Below are positions 43,116-56,429 of a DNA stretch of 64,000 nt, piece after piece. Under the pieces are notes generated by a model. It had not been told where the DNA came from. It saw nothing but the letters and a program-made list of their open reading frames with translations, and did no database searches. The translations under genes and the position numbers were made by a program. Every line of letters starts with the position of its first letter. The first letter of the stretch is position 1. Origin of the DNA: Megalobrama amblycephala (taxonomy: Eukaryota; Chordata; Actinopteri; Cypriniformes; Xenocyprididae); contig NC_063049.1 of NCBI RefSeq assembly GCF_018812025.1, positions 38,975,845 to 39,039,844 on the forward strand, given 5' to 3'.

Positions 43116-43650
43116 AGGGGAGGGCGATATGACCAAAATCTTTTATCACAATACGAATAATTTTATTTCACAATATCGATATATATATCACAATTATTTT
43201 TGTTTTAAATAAAGTTATGATATAAAAACTGAATGGAAATTTCAGAAATCTCATCACCAATTTCAAAATCACATACAAAAATATATACTATATTTAAGCA
43301 CTAAAAATAAAAAACTACAATTATTAGGCTACTGTCACTTTAAGAGTGAATGTACTGTTCTAATATACTGATAATACACATTTACGTTCACTTAAGTCAT
43401 AAACGATTGTGTTTATGAGGATACTTGCAAAGTTGGGCATTTTGACATATAAGTATGGGTATTTCACTGTTCAAGCACATTAAGGCGCTAATAACGATCT
43501 CTAGGCAATGCTCAGGTGCTGTATAAGCAGTGGCTTTATGTGCGCGCATTTCAGGTCTCAGACAGCGCGCATATACCGAAACGAGTCTCTTTCGCTGCTT
43601 TCGCTGCTTATTGCATATTAAAATCATTTGTTTTTAAACCGCAAAGCTTA
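43116..43650 (+). mobile_element. Left end of a hAT-like element, truncated
   Basis: The terminus taggggagggcgatatgacc, followed by an arm rich in CACAATA and ATATCGATAT, is typical of fish hAT repeats with TAGGGCTGGGCGATATGG ends. No mirrored right end follows, so the end coordinate is an estimate. Confidence 0.55.
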
Positions 43651-43654
43651 AATC

Positions 43655-45288
43655 AACCATCCTGATCCACCTCTAATAAGAAAAGGCAATCATCACCTCA
43701 TACAGCACAAAAGAAAATCCAAATGTTGTATGCCATTAGCATGTCTGCCATCACGGGAGAAGGTAATATTCATTATTGAATGTGAAACTTATGAACTCTT
43801 GAAGAGAAAGAGCATGCATTATGAATGAGAAATCTCCAGCCTGATGGATTCAGATCAGGAGTACCTGGAAATGTCCTGCCAGAGGCTGAAAAGGCTTCTG
43901 AAAGTGCGTAGCAGGATGGTGAGGAAACGGCTGGCATCCAGCCTCTTTATCGATGTGAAGCTTTTAAAACTCTATCGAACTGCCAGTAAAAATGAATAGA
44001 TCTTTAAATACTGCTCTGGAGGGTGGTGATGCAAAATCTGGCGAGCCATCCAGGAATAAGAGAGACAGGTAGCCTCTTTCTTTCTTCTGGTTTTATTATG
44101 ACAGATATAAAGTGAGATGAAACACTGGAAACGTCAGTGCTAATGTAGTACTTTCACCCCTTAAGGATCCTGAAAGCTTTTAAAAGAATCACTTTCCCAA
44201 GCGAGGAGAAGTAGCAGAGTCGAAAACAAAGAGAAGCGTTTGGAGAGCTGACAGAGGTGAAACGTTGTACAATAAACCAGCACATTCCAGCTAATTACAA
44301 CATATTAGCCAATTCTTACATGCGGGTACCTCTGACGTCAAAACTGTACCTTCCCAGACTCTCTTTTTCCTCCCAGCCTTTTGCATAACACTACTTTTGG
44401 CAGCCAGTTCAGGTCATGAGATAACAGGCAAAACAGGACCTGCCTCCCTCTTGCTCACTACTCTTGTTAGAGCACCTAAAACGCCATATATAAACCAACA
44501 AAGGATGCACTTTTTAAATGGACTGACGTGATATAAATGCATTTAAACAGGAACGACAACTGGGAGAAACATGGATGATTATCGTGCACAAACACTGAGA
44601 TGTGCAAAAGCAAAACTATAATGTAATCGTACAGTGTTTTAAGATAGTAATCAGATATTAGTGCAGTCTTAACTTCACCATTCTACCTACAAATAGAGGT
44701 GCTTGACATTTAACACCATAATTTAGTGCATAGTACTTAAAATAACAAAAGACTCAAACCAGCAAAATGAAAAACTGATGCTGAATAACTAAACTACAAT
44801 TTGAGATACACTCCTTAACAACAAATTGTTCCATGTCTTAACTTGTTTGGGACACGTCCCGCTCTGTATTTTTATATGACTCGCATTTTCTTTGTCGTTC
44901 TCAACATGTGAATAACGCAAAACATCTCTGTCGAATAGATATATCTAAACATCTAAAAAAACTTTTGTTTTTTTACAGTGATAAAATATACACCATATGG
45001 TGCACAAGCCTTACTATATAAAATTAAACAAAATAAAATATAATTTATGCTAAACCAAAACAGTGTAATGAAGAGTTTGCAAAGATACTTTTGTTGGCAG
45101 ATGACGCAGCCAACTGTACTTGATCTGACAGCATTGCAATCACAAACCGTAAATAAATGATTTCATAATGCTTTGTCTGTAAATGATGGTTTTATATGGA
45201 TAATGTTTTCAAAACTCTTACTCGCATGATATTGTTTCCTATGCAGTGGTATTAGCCAATCATAACAGTGGCTATTTACTGACGAGCC
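43655..45288. other. Single-copy-looking stretch, no gene seen
   Basis: The segment 43.75-44.45 kb has balanced composition and no repeat features; 44.5-45.2 kb is AT-rich. No convincing open frame. Confidence 0.4.
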
Positions 45289-45292
45289 TTAA

Positions 45293-46016
45293 AGGGATAG
45301 TTCACCCAAAAATGAAAATTATTCCATGATTTACTCACCCTCAAGCCATCATGGGTGTGTATGACAACCTTCTTTCGGACTAATAAGATCATTTTGAACA
45401 TTTTGAAGCCAAAAAAATGCATCCATCCATCATAAATGTAATCTGCATGGCTTCGCAGGGTTCATAAAGGCCTTCGGAAACAAGGCGATGCATTTTTGTA
45501 AGAAAAATATTCATATTTAAAACTATAAATTCAAATAACTAGCTTTCAGCAGATCACCATACACATCAATTTGCGGAGGAAGAGTAACCTCTAACTCAAC
45601 GCATGTCGTAATGACGCGGAAGCGCAGAGGAGAGAGCAAAACAAAACACCGGTCACGAATTAGAAGTTTAAAGCCATGATTTTTAAAGAGAAATGTCAGA
45701 GGATTTCGATACAAGAGAAGAGGAGATTGAGTTTGTTGCACAACCCTATTCGTTTGAACCGAGAGAGGCATCTAAGCTTACGCTTCTCCTACATCCTACG
45801 TCATACAATGCGTCAGGGGTTACTCTTGTGGCGCAAGTCGACTTGCGTATGCGTACGGTCGTCTGCCGGAAGCTAGTTATTTGAATTTATAAAGTTTTAA
45901 ATATGGATATTTTTCTTACAAAAATGCATCGCCTTGCTTCAGAAGGCCGTATGGATTATTTTTTTTATAAAAGATTGATGAATTTCAGTCATTTTCATTT
46001 TTGGGTGAACTAACCC
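45293..46016. mobile_element. TTAA-target fold-back MITE, AGGGATAGTTCACCC family
   Basis: The left end agggatagttcacccaaaaa and right end tttttgggtgaactaaccct are inverted copies with TTAA duplicated at 45289-45292 and 46017-46020. Long arms fold back: for example aactagctttc on the left pairs with gaagctagtt on the right, and gcgatgcatttttg with caaaaatgcatcgc. The unpaired centre carries a short reading frame at 45693. Confidence 0.9.
45693..45884 (+). pseudogene. First-exon remnant in the TTAA MITE (acidic start, PYxFEP motif)
   Basis: ATG at 45693 opens 63 codons. The beginning is acidic (SEDFDTREEEIEF) and is followed by QPYSFEPRE. I recall a PYxFEP motif near the N-terminus of many predicted cyprinid proteins, often annotated as P2X7-like, that recur in transposon contexts; this is from memory and was not searched. 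The frame lies in the unpaired centre of the MITE and runs into the right arm. It probably descends from the first exon of an autonomous relative. Confidence 0.4.
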
Positions 46017-46020
46017 TTTA

Positions 46021-47496
46021 AAGAAGACACCCCTTAAAAACTGATCATTTCAGACAGAGGGTCAGAATGAAGGTTGAAAATAATTGTTTTTCTGCATATA
46101 TACTTTGTTTTGTTTTTAAATCCATGTCATGACCCCTTTAATATCTGAGGAAAAACATGGGGTGTACTTGCGTTTTCACAGCACAATTTATTACCATCAG
46201 CTCATGTTACTCCTAGCTTACCTTCACAGAAGCACGTGTAACAAGTAGCTGCTTCAGTTCTGAGTGGGCTGTGACGAAGGCGGAGAGCTTTTGCAAGAAT
46301 CCCACCTTAAGTCTGTTTGTTCTGCATTTCCACATTTGTGGCATAAAAGGGTCCAGAAGGATTTTTGGTTGAGCTCATGAAATCTGGATCCCATCTGACA
46401 ACAAAAGCCCTCCCCCCCCCCAGTTGCATCTAATCTGGGAAGAAGCGAACGTCTACGGCGTTACAGCAACCATCACAGATGTGTATGTCTATGACCCTTT
46501 AGCAGCTGGACTAATGTTCAGAACGGTTGACCCAGGCCATCTCCTCTAACAGCAGGAAGGATGAACCTTCACTCGTAACACCAACATGTTTGGCTTGTTT
46601 AACAGCCTGGCAGTTTCCTTTCCCAGCGCTATGAGCGAACATTAATGAAGTTTCGCCGTAGAACAACAGAAGCAATTCAGGATGGAGGGGGGACGCGACC
46701 AGCCTGCCTCTTTCCAAAGCTCTTCCTACGCGCACCACTCAGCTCCATGGCAACTCGCAGCGAGAAGGCCAGCGTGATACAATACGGGACTTTCACTTCC
46801 TGTCATAAAAGCCTCAGCGCTCTTTTTTTCATGATCCTTTGTGAAACAATAACAGGCCTGTTTTGGTTTCCACACATATCGCTCAGGGTCATGTCTCATC
46901 TAAACCTCCACCGCGAGGAGGTGAGAAAACGACAGTGGAAAGATAACCTTTACTCCATAACAGTTAGAACTGAAAATGAGAAACTCACTTTCAAAAGCTC
47001 CCAGCATGCCTCACACTCAAAAGATGGTCTCTGAAGGCCTTTTCACATGATTCGCATCAACTTTCCCAATACATCGAACTCTATGGAGAGAAGTCCTCAA
47101 AAGACGTAAACTCATTTGTCACTGACCTTTTGAAGTGCAGCCGATGATAACAGACCAATTGTGCATTCGATGTGGCTTTACAATGACAGGTCAAGGTCTG
47201 CAACTACAGAGGTTTCTCACTTTCACACAGTTTTTCCAGGCTAATAATAAATAATTTTAGTTTAAATGTAGTGCAAAGCAACAAGAGATTTAAGTTGCAT
47301 CCAGAAATCCAGAAATGTCTCAATTTACGCATTTATGCATTTATATTTATGTTCATATTTTAACACCCAGAGTTCATTTTAATTAATAACTGTAAATTTA
47401 AATGAAATTAGCCACAATGTATCAGAAGTTAAATTGGAATTTGAACTGGAATAACAGAAAGAGGAATTTATTGAATTGCAATTCAAAGAAATTCAA
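46021..47496. other. Non-coding stretch, no gene seen
   Basis: The segment 46.4-47.1 kb is less AT-rich; its 129-codon plus frame (46645-47034) has no recognisable domain. Nothing else supported. Confidence 0.4.
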
Positions 47497-47497
47497 C

Positions 47498-50300
<2,803 letters not shown>

Positions 50301-51062
50301 CTGGTATTAGGGGTGTAAATCGGACAGTTCATCATTATTCAATACAATAACGATTCTCATAGCCAGCAATGCGATATTTTCCGATACCTCAAAAAGTTCT
50401 GTGATACGATTATGATTCCATTCGATCAATATTTCGATATTTTGAGCCTATTTTACACAACCAGTTAAATTTTTATTAACTCACAACTGCAACCAAAATA
50501 TATAACAAACATTTATTTCAAAATTTCACATCCTGAACCCTGATTGGGACATCCACAAATAAAAAAATTCACACAGTAATCTAATGACAGCTTATGACAT
50601 GACAACAGTGAAGAAAGTATTTTAGTTCTGTGCTAAAATGTGTAATGTCAAAAAACTGATAAACAAGGAATAGAGTCTCTTTCTCTCCTCCTCTGTCAGT
50701 TTCTAACTCTCACCGTCACTCTTGAATATTCCGGCCCCCATGAACGGCCTGCATTGGTTTGCTATCGTTTGCACTCAGCTTGCACTTATAGAGCCTCTCT
50801 GCTCAGTGTTTTGCCTGCCTGCTGTCTGACCTACGCTCGAAGCTTCGTGGAGTTTATCCTAAATCTTTCTCTTTATTCCTATTCACATAATATAACTTTC
50901 TTATTTTTCACTAGATTACTTAACCTATTGCATAGTATTACTAAACGGAACGATTTATTACTAGTAATCTACCAGCGTAATCACCTAGTGTCAGCCATAG
51001 CCCGCTAGCCTGCTAGCTACCGTCTATTTTTTTCCTCTAAACTAACCTTCCTTGTCGATCTA

Positions 51063-52136
51063 ATGGCGGATTTATCCGATGTATGTTATTCTGATCTGTC
51101 CTCGCCAGATCGGGAAGCTGTGGAGACTTTGCTGCCCGGCATTCATCGATCCACCGCGAGGTACAGCGTCCCGCACATCACCCTTGCCCCAGGCACCGGC
51201 AAGCGACCGAGACATCCAGCTAGCGAGTCCCGTGTGCGATGCAGCTTTTCGGACGGCGTACAAAAACACGGTCAGTCATGTCCGACGATTATCATGTGTA
51301 TTAACTGCAACATGTACAGCTTAGCTCTTTCTGTCAGCAGTGAGACTTACACATGTGATAAATGCAGGGATATTGTCAGGCTGACAGAGAGAATCTCAGA
51401 ATTAGAGACACGCATCCAAACTTTAATTGAGGATAGTGAGAATGAAAGGGCCTTAGATACTGCTTTGGATGCGACTAGCCTAGTAAACACTGCACATTCG
51501 GTTCCGGTTGTAGAAGCCACGCAGCAGGCTAACTGGGTGACTGTGAGGCGGCATAGTGGCAAGAACAAACACCACTCTTCCGTTCCGATTAGAACATCAA
51601 ACAGGTTCTCCCCACTCAGTGACGCACCCACTGAGAATCCTGTTGAAAGTGCCCTAGTTATTGGCGATTCTATTACACGGAACGTGAAAATAGAGACACC
51701 AGCCACCATAGTCACATGTTTGCCGGGGGCCAGAGCACCTGACATCAAAGCAAATTTAAAAGTGCTGGCTAATGCTAAACGTAAATATTCTAAAATCATT
51801 ATCCACGTCGGCACAAATGATGTTCGACTTCGTCAGTCGGAGATCACTAAAATTAACATTAAAGAGGTGTGTGAACTCGCAAATTCAATGTCAGCAGAAG
51901 TAATTTGTTCTGGCCCTCTTCCTGTTCGTCGGAGTGATGAGATAGTTAGCAGGTTATCATCACTCAATGGCTGGCTGTCTAAGTGGTGTCCGCAGAATAA
52001 TATAGGTTTCATAGACAATTGGAAAAGCTTTTGGGGCAGACCTGATCTGTTGAAAAGAGATGGTATTCATCCCTCCCGGGATGGTGCTGCTCTTCTATCT
52101 AGAAATTTGGCAAATAGTCTTAGAGCTAAACCATGA
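51063..52136 (+). CDS. LINE ORF1 protein: zinc motif, coiled coil, SGNH esterase
   Basis: 357 residues from ATG 51063 (G at +4) to TGA 52134. Cys79, Cys82, Cys98 and Cys101 form two C-x2-C pairs, a PHD/zinc-knuckle-like module as described for CR1-type ORF1 proteins. A heptad-like Leu/Ile segment at about 103-125 (LTERISELETRIQTLIE) should form a short coiled coil. The C-terminal half is an SGNH/GDSL-type hydrolase: block I GDSITR with Ser203, block III HVGTND with Asn252, block V DGIHPS with Asp333 and His336. All four catalytic residues are present, so the enzyme may be active. In L2/CR1 elements such proteins are thought to bind RNA or lipid and to assist retrotransposition. It is followed in the same frame by ORF2 after a single stop. 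No internal stop or frameshift is seen. Confidence 0.9.
   Translation: MADLSDVCYSDLSSPDREAVETLLPGIHRSTARYSVPHITLAPGTGKRPRHPASESRVRCSFSDGVQKHGQSCPTIIMCINCNMYSLALSVSSETYTCDKCRDIVRLTERISELETRIQTLIEDSENERALDTALDATSLVNTAHSVPVVEATQQANWVTVRRHSGKNKHHSSVPIRTSNRFSPLSDAPTENPVESALVIGDSITRNVKIETPATIVTCLPGARAPDIKANLKVLANAKRKYSKIIIHVGTNDVRLRQSEITKINIKEVCELANSMSAEVICSGPLPVRRSDEIVSRLSSLNGWLSKWCPQNNIGFIDNWKSFWGRPDLLKRDGIHPSRDGAALLSRNLANSLRAKP
52134..52136 (+). other. Single in-frame TGA separating ORF1 and ORF2
   Basis: ORF1 (from 51063) and ORF2 (to 55208) are in the same frame. Reading codon by codon from 52137 to the first ATG at 52347 shows 70 sense codons and no stop. The TGA is followed by CAA, so the +4 base is C, a context associated with leaky termination. 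It could be a programmed read-through site or a recent CGA to TGA mutation of a once fused frame. Confidence 0.85.
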
Positions 52137-52346
52137 CAAACCAGGGCCCAGATCAGGACGCAGACAAACTGGCTAAACCGACCGTCTGCTAGCTGCCTCA
52201 CGTCACAGAACTCAAATAATTCACAGCACATAGAAACTCTTTCACCTAGATATTATCACATAGAGACTGTGTCTGTACCTCGAACTAGTAAATACAAAAA
52301 ACTTCCGAAACCTTTTAAGGGTAAAAATTTAATTGATGTTCAAAAA

Positions 52347-55208
52347 ATGAAAATCACAGATAAATTAGATAAACAAATGATAAAGCTTGGGCTACTGAAT
52401 ATTAGATCTATTTCTTCAAAAGCACTTATTGTAAATGAAATTATCACAGAAAATAAACTAGACTTGCTGTGTTTGACAGAAACCTGGCTAAAACCAGACG
52501 ATTACATTATTTTAAATGAGTCTAGTCCTCAAGGTTATGACTATCGACACAATCCTCGACAGAAAGGCAAAGGGGGAGGTGTTGCTGTAATTTATAGTAA
52601 TATATTCAGAATCATTCAAAAGAATTTCAAATATAACTCCTTTGAAGTGATGGTGCTTTATGTAACATTATGTAAGTTGACATTTGTGCTGGCTACTGTA
52701 TACAGGCCACCAGGGCACCATACTGACTTTATCAAAGAATTTGCTGATTTTCTATCAGAGTTAGTACTGGCTGCGGATAAAGTCCTTGTTGTTGGTGATT
52801 TTAATATCCATGTAGATAATAATAAAGACGCATTTGGATTGGCATTTGCAGACATTTTAAACTCTATTGGAGTTAGACAACACGTGTCAGGACCCACTCA
52901 TTGTCGTAATCATACCTTAGATCTAATACTGTCGCATGGAATTGATATTGATGCTGTTGAAATTCTACAGCAGAGCGATGATATATCAGATCATTATTTA
53001 GTGTCGTGTATAATACAGTTAGCCAAGGCTACAAAACCACCACCCAGCCATAAATATGGTAGAACCATCACTTCTACCACTAAAGATTGCTTTATAAATA
53101 ATCTCCCCGAGCAGTTTCATCGCCTTAGTACACCTGACAACTTAGAAGAACTCGATGCTGCAACAGAAACTATTGGCTCTCTCTTTTCCAGCACATTAGA
53201 TGCAGTCGCTCCTTTACATCTAAAGAAGATTAAGGAAACTAATCCAACGCCGTGGTATGATGAGCACACTCGGGCTCTAAAACGAGCTGTGAGAAAAGCT
53301 GAACGTAGTTGGAAGAAAACAAAACTAGAAGTTTTTCGCCTTTCGTGGAAAGAAAAAATGATTGAGTACAGAACGGCTATAAGAAATGCTAGATCTACTT
53401 ATTTTTCAAATCTCTTAATAGAAAACAAACATAATCCTAGGTACTTATTTGACACAGTGGCTAAATTAACTAGAAACAGAGGTTCAACTGCTGACGTTTC
53501 CAAAGAGCACAGCAGTAATGACTTTATGAACTTCTTTACTTGCAAGATTGACAATATTAGAGAGAAAATTATAAACATGCAACCGTCTACAGTTTCGCTT
53601 CAGACAGTGCACTGTAGTGTCCCTGAGGTAAAACTAGAATCATTCGCCGCTATAGGAGAGGAAGAATTATCTAAACTTATCAAATCATCAAAATCAACAA
53701 CATGTATGTTAAACCCAATGCCGACTAAACTATTGAAAGAAATGCTTCCAGAGGTCGTAGGTCCACTTCTTGATATAATTAATTCATCGTTAACACTAGG
53801 ATACGTGCCAAAAACTTTTAAGCAGGCTATTATTAAACCTCTTATTAAAAAACCTCAACTAGATCCGAGAGATTTAGTAAATTACAGGCCAATCTCGAAT
53901 CTACCTTTTCTGTCAAAGATACTAGAAAAGGCAGTTTCAACACAACTGTGCTCCTTTTTAGAAAGAAATGGAATCTGTGAGGATTTCCAGTCAGGATTTA
54001 GACCATACCATAGTACTGAGACTGCTCTCGTTAGAGTTACAAACGATCTACTCTTATCATCCGATCGTGGCTGTATTTCTCTATTAGTGTTATTAGATCT
54101 CAGTGCTGCTTTTGACACTATCGATCACAACATTCTTTTAAAAAGACTTGAAAACTATATTGGCATTAGTGGAATTGCTTTGGCATGGTTCAAATCTTAC
54201 TTATCTGACCGTTATCAGTCTGTAGTAGTTAATGAAGAGATGTCGTATCGATCACAAGTTCAATATGGAGTACCACAAGGCTCAGTACTAGGACCGTTGC
54301 TTTTCACTCTGTACATGCTGCCCTTAGGAGAGATAATTAGGAAGCATGGTGTTAGTTTTCACTGCTACGCTGACGATACTCAGCTCTATATTTCCTCGCG
54401 CCCTGACGAAACCTACAAATTCACAAAACTAACAGAATGCATAGCTGACATTAAAAACTGGATGACAAGAAATTTCTTATTATTAAATTCAGAAAAAACT
54501 GATATCCTAATCTTTGGACCAAAAACTTCCTCACGAAAAAACCTTGAATACTCTCTAACACTTGACGGGTGCTCCATTAAATCTTCGTCCTCAGTTAGGA
54601 ACCTGGGTGTGCTCTTTGATACCAATCTTTCATTTGAAAGTCATGTTTCTAGTATCTGTAAAACCGCCTTCTTCCATCTAAAAAATATATCTAAATTACG
54701 ACATATGCTCTCAATGACAAATGCGGAACAGTTGGTTCATGCATTCATGACCTCAAGACTAGATTACTGTAACGCTCTACTGGGTGGTTGTTCTGCTCGG
54801 CTTTTAAACAGACTACAGTTGGTCCAAAATGCGGCAGCTAGAGTTCTTACTAGAACCAGAAAGTATGACCATATTAGCCCAGTTCTGTCAACATTACATT
54901 GGCTCCCTATTAAACATCGTATAGACTTTAAAATCTTGCTACTTACTTATAAAGCTCTAAATGGTTTAGCTCCCCAATATCTAAGCGAGCTCTTGGTGCA
55001 TTATAGTCCTTCACGTCTATTGCGATCTCAGAATTCAGGCCAGTTGATAATACCCAGAATATCAAAATCAACTGAAGGCGGCAGATCCTTTTCCTATTTA
55101 GCACCTAAACTCTGGAACAATCTTCCTAGCATTGTTCGGGAAGCAGACACACTCTGTCAGTTTAAATCTAGACTAAAAACACATCTCTTTGCTCTTGCAT
55201 ACACATAA
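52347..55208 (+). CDS. LINE ORF2 polyprotein: APE endonuclease and reverse transcriptase
   Basis: 953 residues from the first ATG (52347); the open frame reaches back to 52137, so the true start is not fixed. An apurinic-type endonuclease occupies about residues 12-230 with the expected residues: Asn18 (LLNIRS), Glu45 (LTETW), YRPPGH, Asp151 and Asn153 (GDFN), and His216 (SDH). Reverse transcriptase spans about 470-740: [16 protein letters not shown], Asp584 in [23 protein letters not shown], and Tyr674-Ala-Asp676-Asp677 (YADD). The C-terminal part ([34 protein letters not shown]) is typical of CR1/L2. No internal stop or frameshift, so the protein could be functional. It nicks target DNA and reverse-transcribes the element RNA at the nick. 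Downstream are the 3' UTR and tail. Confidence 0.93.
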   Translation: MKITDKLDKQMIKLGLLNIRSISSKALIVNEIITENKLDLLCLTETWLKPDDYIILNESSPQGYDYRHNPRQKGKGGGVAVIYSNIFRIIQKNFKYNSFEVMVLYVTLCKLTFVLATVYRPPGHHTDFIKEFADFLSELVLAADKVLVVGDFNIHVDNNKDAFGLAFADILNSIGVRQHVSGPTHCRNHTLDLILSHGIDIDAVEILQQSDDISDHYLVSCIIQLAKATKPPPSHKYGRTITSTTKDCFINNLPEQFHRLSTPDNLEELDAATETIGSLFSSTLDAVAPLHLKKIKETNPTPWYDEHTRALKRAVRKAERSWKKTKLEVFRLSWKEKMIEYRTAIRNARSTYFSNLLIENKHNPRYLFDTVAKLTRNRGSTADVSKEHSSNDFMNFFTCKIDNIREKIINMQPSTVSLQTVHCSVPEVKLESFAAIGEEELSKLIKSSKSTTCMLNPMPTKLLKEMLPEVVGPLLDIINSSLTLGYVPKTFKQAIIKPLIKKPQLDPRDLVNYRPISNLPFLSKILEKAVSTQLCSFLERNGICEDFQSGFRPYHSTETALVRVTNDLLLSSDRGCISLLVLLDLSAAFDTIDHNILLKRLENYIGISGIALAWFKSYLSDRYQSVVVNEEMSYRSQVQYGVPQGSVLGPLLFTLYMLPLGEIIRKHGVSFHCYADDTQLYISSRPDETYKFTKLTECIADIKNWMTRNFLLLNSEKTDILIFGPKTSSRKNLEYSLTLDGCSIKSSSSVRNLGVLFDTNLSFESHVSSICKTAFFHLKNISKLRHMLSMTNAEQLVHAFMTSRLDYCNALLGGCSARLLNRLQLVQNAAARVLTRTRKYDHISPVLSTLHWLPIKHRIDFKILLLTYKALNGLAPQYLSELLVHYSPSRLLRSQNSGQLIIPRISKSTEGGRSFSYLAPKLWNNLPSIVREADTLCQFKSRLKTHLFALAYT

Positions 55209-55869
55209 CACATTATCAATACATTAACATTTTTCAAATCCGTTAAAGGATTGTTACGCTGCAATAATTAGGTCGGCCGGAACCGAGAACATTTCCTATA
55301 ACACTAGATATACCTGTACATCAGAATAAGAGTGGCATCTACGCTAATATCTGTCTCTCTGCTTATCCTGAGGTTTTCCGGGTGCTGGATCCAGGCCGTA
55401 TCCAGATCAGATGGAGAACCTGTGTCTGGACCTGACTACAACGTAGCCCAGGAGACAATGGGCCTACAGATCCAGTTCTGGCTGCATCTATAATTCAGAT
55501 TTTTAAATCTCCGTATCCGCTTACATATATTTATATATAATCTATTTTTAATCTCTATAATAAAAATGTATAATTCAGATTTTGATCTCCATATCCATTT
55601 ACATATATTATATATATCTTCCAAGGGGTTTTTTCCCTCCTAGGACTTTTTTCCCAGTGCTAGCACGCTGGGTTTTTCTCCTAGGGGGTTTTTTCCACCC
55701 CTGGGAGTCAGCCGACATTGGCTTAATGTAGCACCATCTTGTATATGTTACATATTACCACGCTTGCTTGTACAGCTTATTTTTAACCATTTCTCTTTTT
55801 TCTGTGCTCCTAATATGTAAAGCTGCTTTGAAACAATTACAAATTGTAAAAAGCGCTATATAAATAAAT
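55209..55869 (+). other. LINE 3' UTR
   Basis: About 660 nt without coding capacity. Two cctaggnnnttttttccc-like blocks (about 55621-55655 and 55679-55710) form an internal imperfect duplication. The last part carries the gctgctttgaaacaatt and gcgctatataaataaa segments typical of fish L2 ends. Confidence 0.75.
55833..55847 (+). promoter_or_regulatory. 3' terminal hairpin of the LINE RNA
   Basis: acaatt at 55833-55838 pairs perfectly with aattgt at 55842-55847 around a 3-nt loop, just upstream of the tail. A 3' stem-loop recognised by the element's own RT is established for eel and zebrafish L2 LINEs. Assigning that role here is inference. Confidence 0.6.
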
Positions 55870-55893
55870 TTGACTTGACTTGACTTGACTTGA

Positions 55894-55894
<1 letters not shown>
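55870..55894 (+). repeat. (TTGAC)n tail of the LINE
   Basis: Nearly five TTGAC units at the very 3' end. Short tandem tails instead of poly-A are usual in L2/CR1 elements. Confidence 0.9.

Positions 55895-55970
<76 letters not shown>
55895..55970. repeat. (CA)n microsatellite at the LINE 3' junction
   Basis: About 37 CA units immediately after the LINE tail. It may have been the target or may have expanded after insertion. Confidence 0.96.
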
Positions 55971-55972
<2 letters not shown>

Positions 55973-56429
55973 ATTAAAATACATTTCTTTTAAATGTACA
56001 GCATGGGTTTTTAATGAAGCAACAACATATTATAGTTAGGACAAAACAAGACAGGCTATTAATATTCTTTCATTGTGCAAATTTATTATAAAGGTTCTAA
56101 TAGAGAGCGGCACAAAGCACTTGCACGCATCCCGTGTGCAGAATGATGCGCTTGAAGCAACACAGAGTCACAGTCCTATGCAGCAGTTCTTTCAGTGACA
56201 GTTCCATCTACTGTCCCGAGTGTCTTTCACAAGTTCTGAAAGGTAGTTTAAATGAGAATGCACGCGTTGCCGATAATGCGTAGACTGATATTGTGTTAAA
56301 ACAAAGGTGCCTCTATAATTAGCCCACAGGTATCGATTTTTTATGCATTGCATCGATGCATCGGATCGTTAGACATTAGATCGATGTATCGATCTGTATC
56401 AATGTATTGTTACACCCCTAGTTGGTATA

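Larger units (their letters stand above)
50755..55894 (+). mobile_element. L2/CR1-type LINE, apparently full length
   Basis: A plus-strand non-LTR retrotransposon with a 5' leader of about 300 nt, ORF1, ORF2 in the same frame, a 3' UTR of about 660 nt, a terminal hairpin and a (TTGAC)n tail. The esterase-bearing ORF1, the APE endonuclease and the RT with a CR1/L2-style C-terminal region (motifs [18 protein letters not shown]) support L2/CR1. The 3' end around gctgctttgaaacaatt and gcgctatataaataaa is like fish L2 ends. The 5' boundary is estimated. No TSD was found, which is usual for this clade. Confidence 0.88.
50308..56420. mobile_element. hAT-like element hosting the LINE
   Basis: The left end reads taggggtgtaa; the right end in reverse complement reads taggggtgtaac. 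Both are followed by ATCGAT-rich arms. The flanks gctggtat (50300-50307) and gttggtat (56421-56428) agree at 7 of 8 bases, the TSD length expected for hAT. The element's own sequence is about 50308-50755 and 55971-56420; the rest is the inserted LINE and a CA tract. No transposase frame is visible. Confidence 0.85.

Noticed and set aside
46645..47034. 129-codon plus-strand frame
   Set aside because: No recognisable motif and another long frame overlaps on the opposite strand.
52269..52346. ORF2 start at GTG 52269
   Set aside because: A GTG start is not expected in a vertebrate mRNA without other evidence. The first ATG in frame is 52347, and the frame is open back to 52137, so 52269 has no special status.
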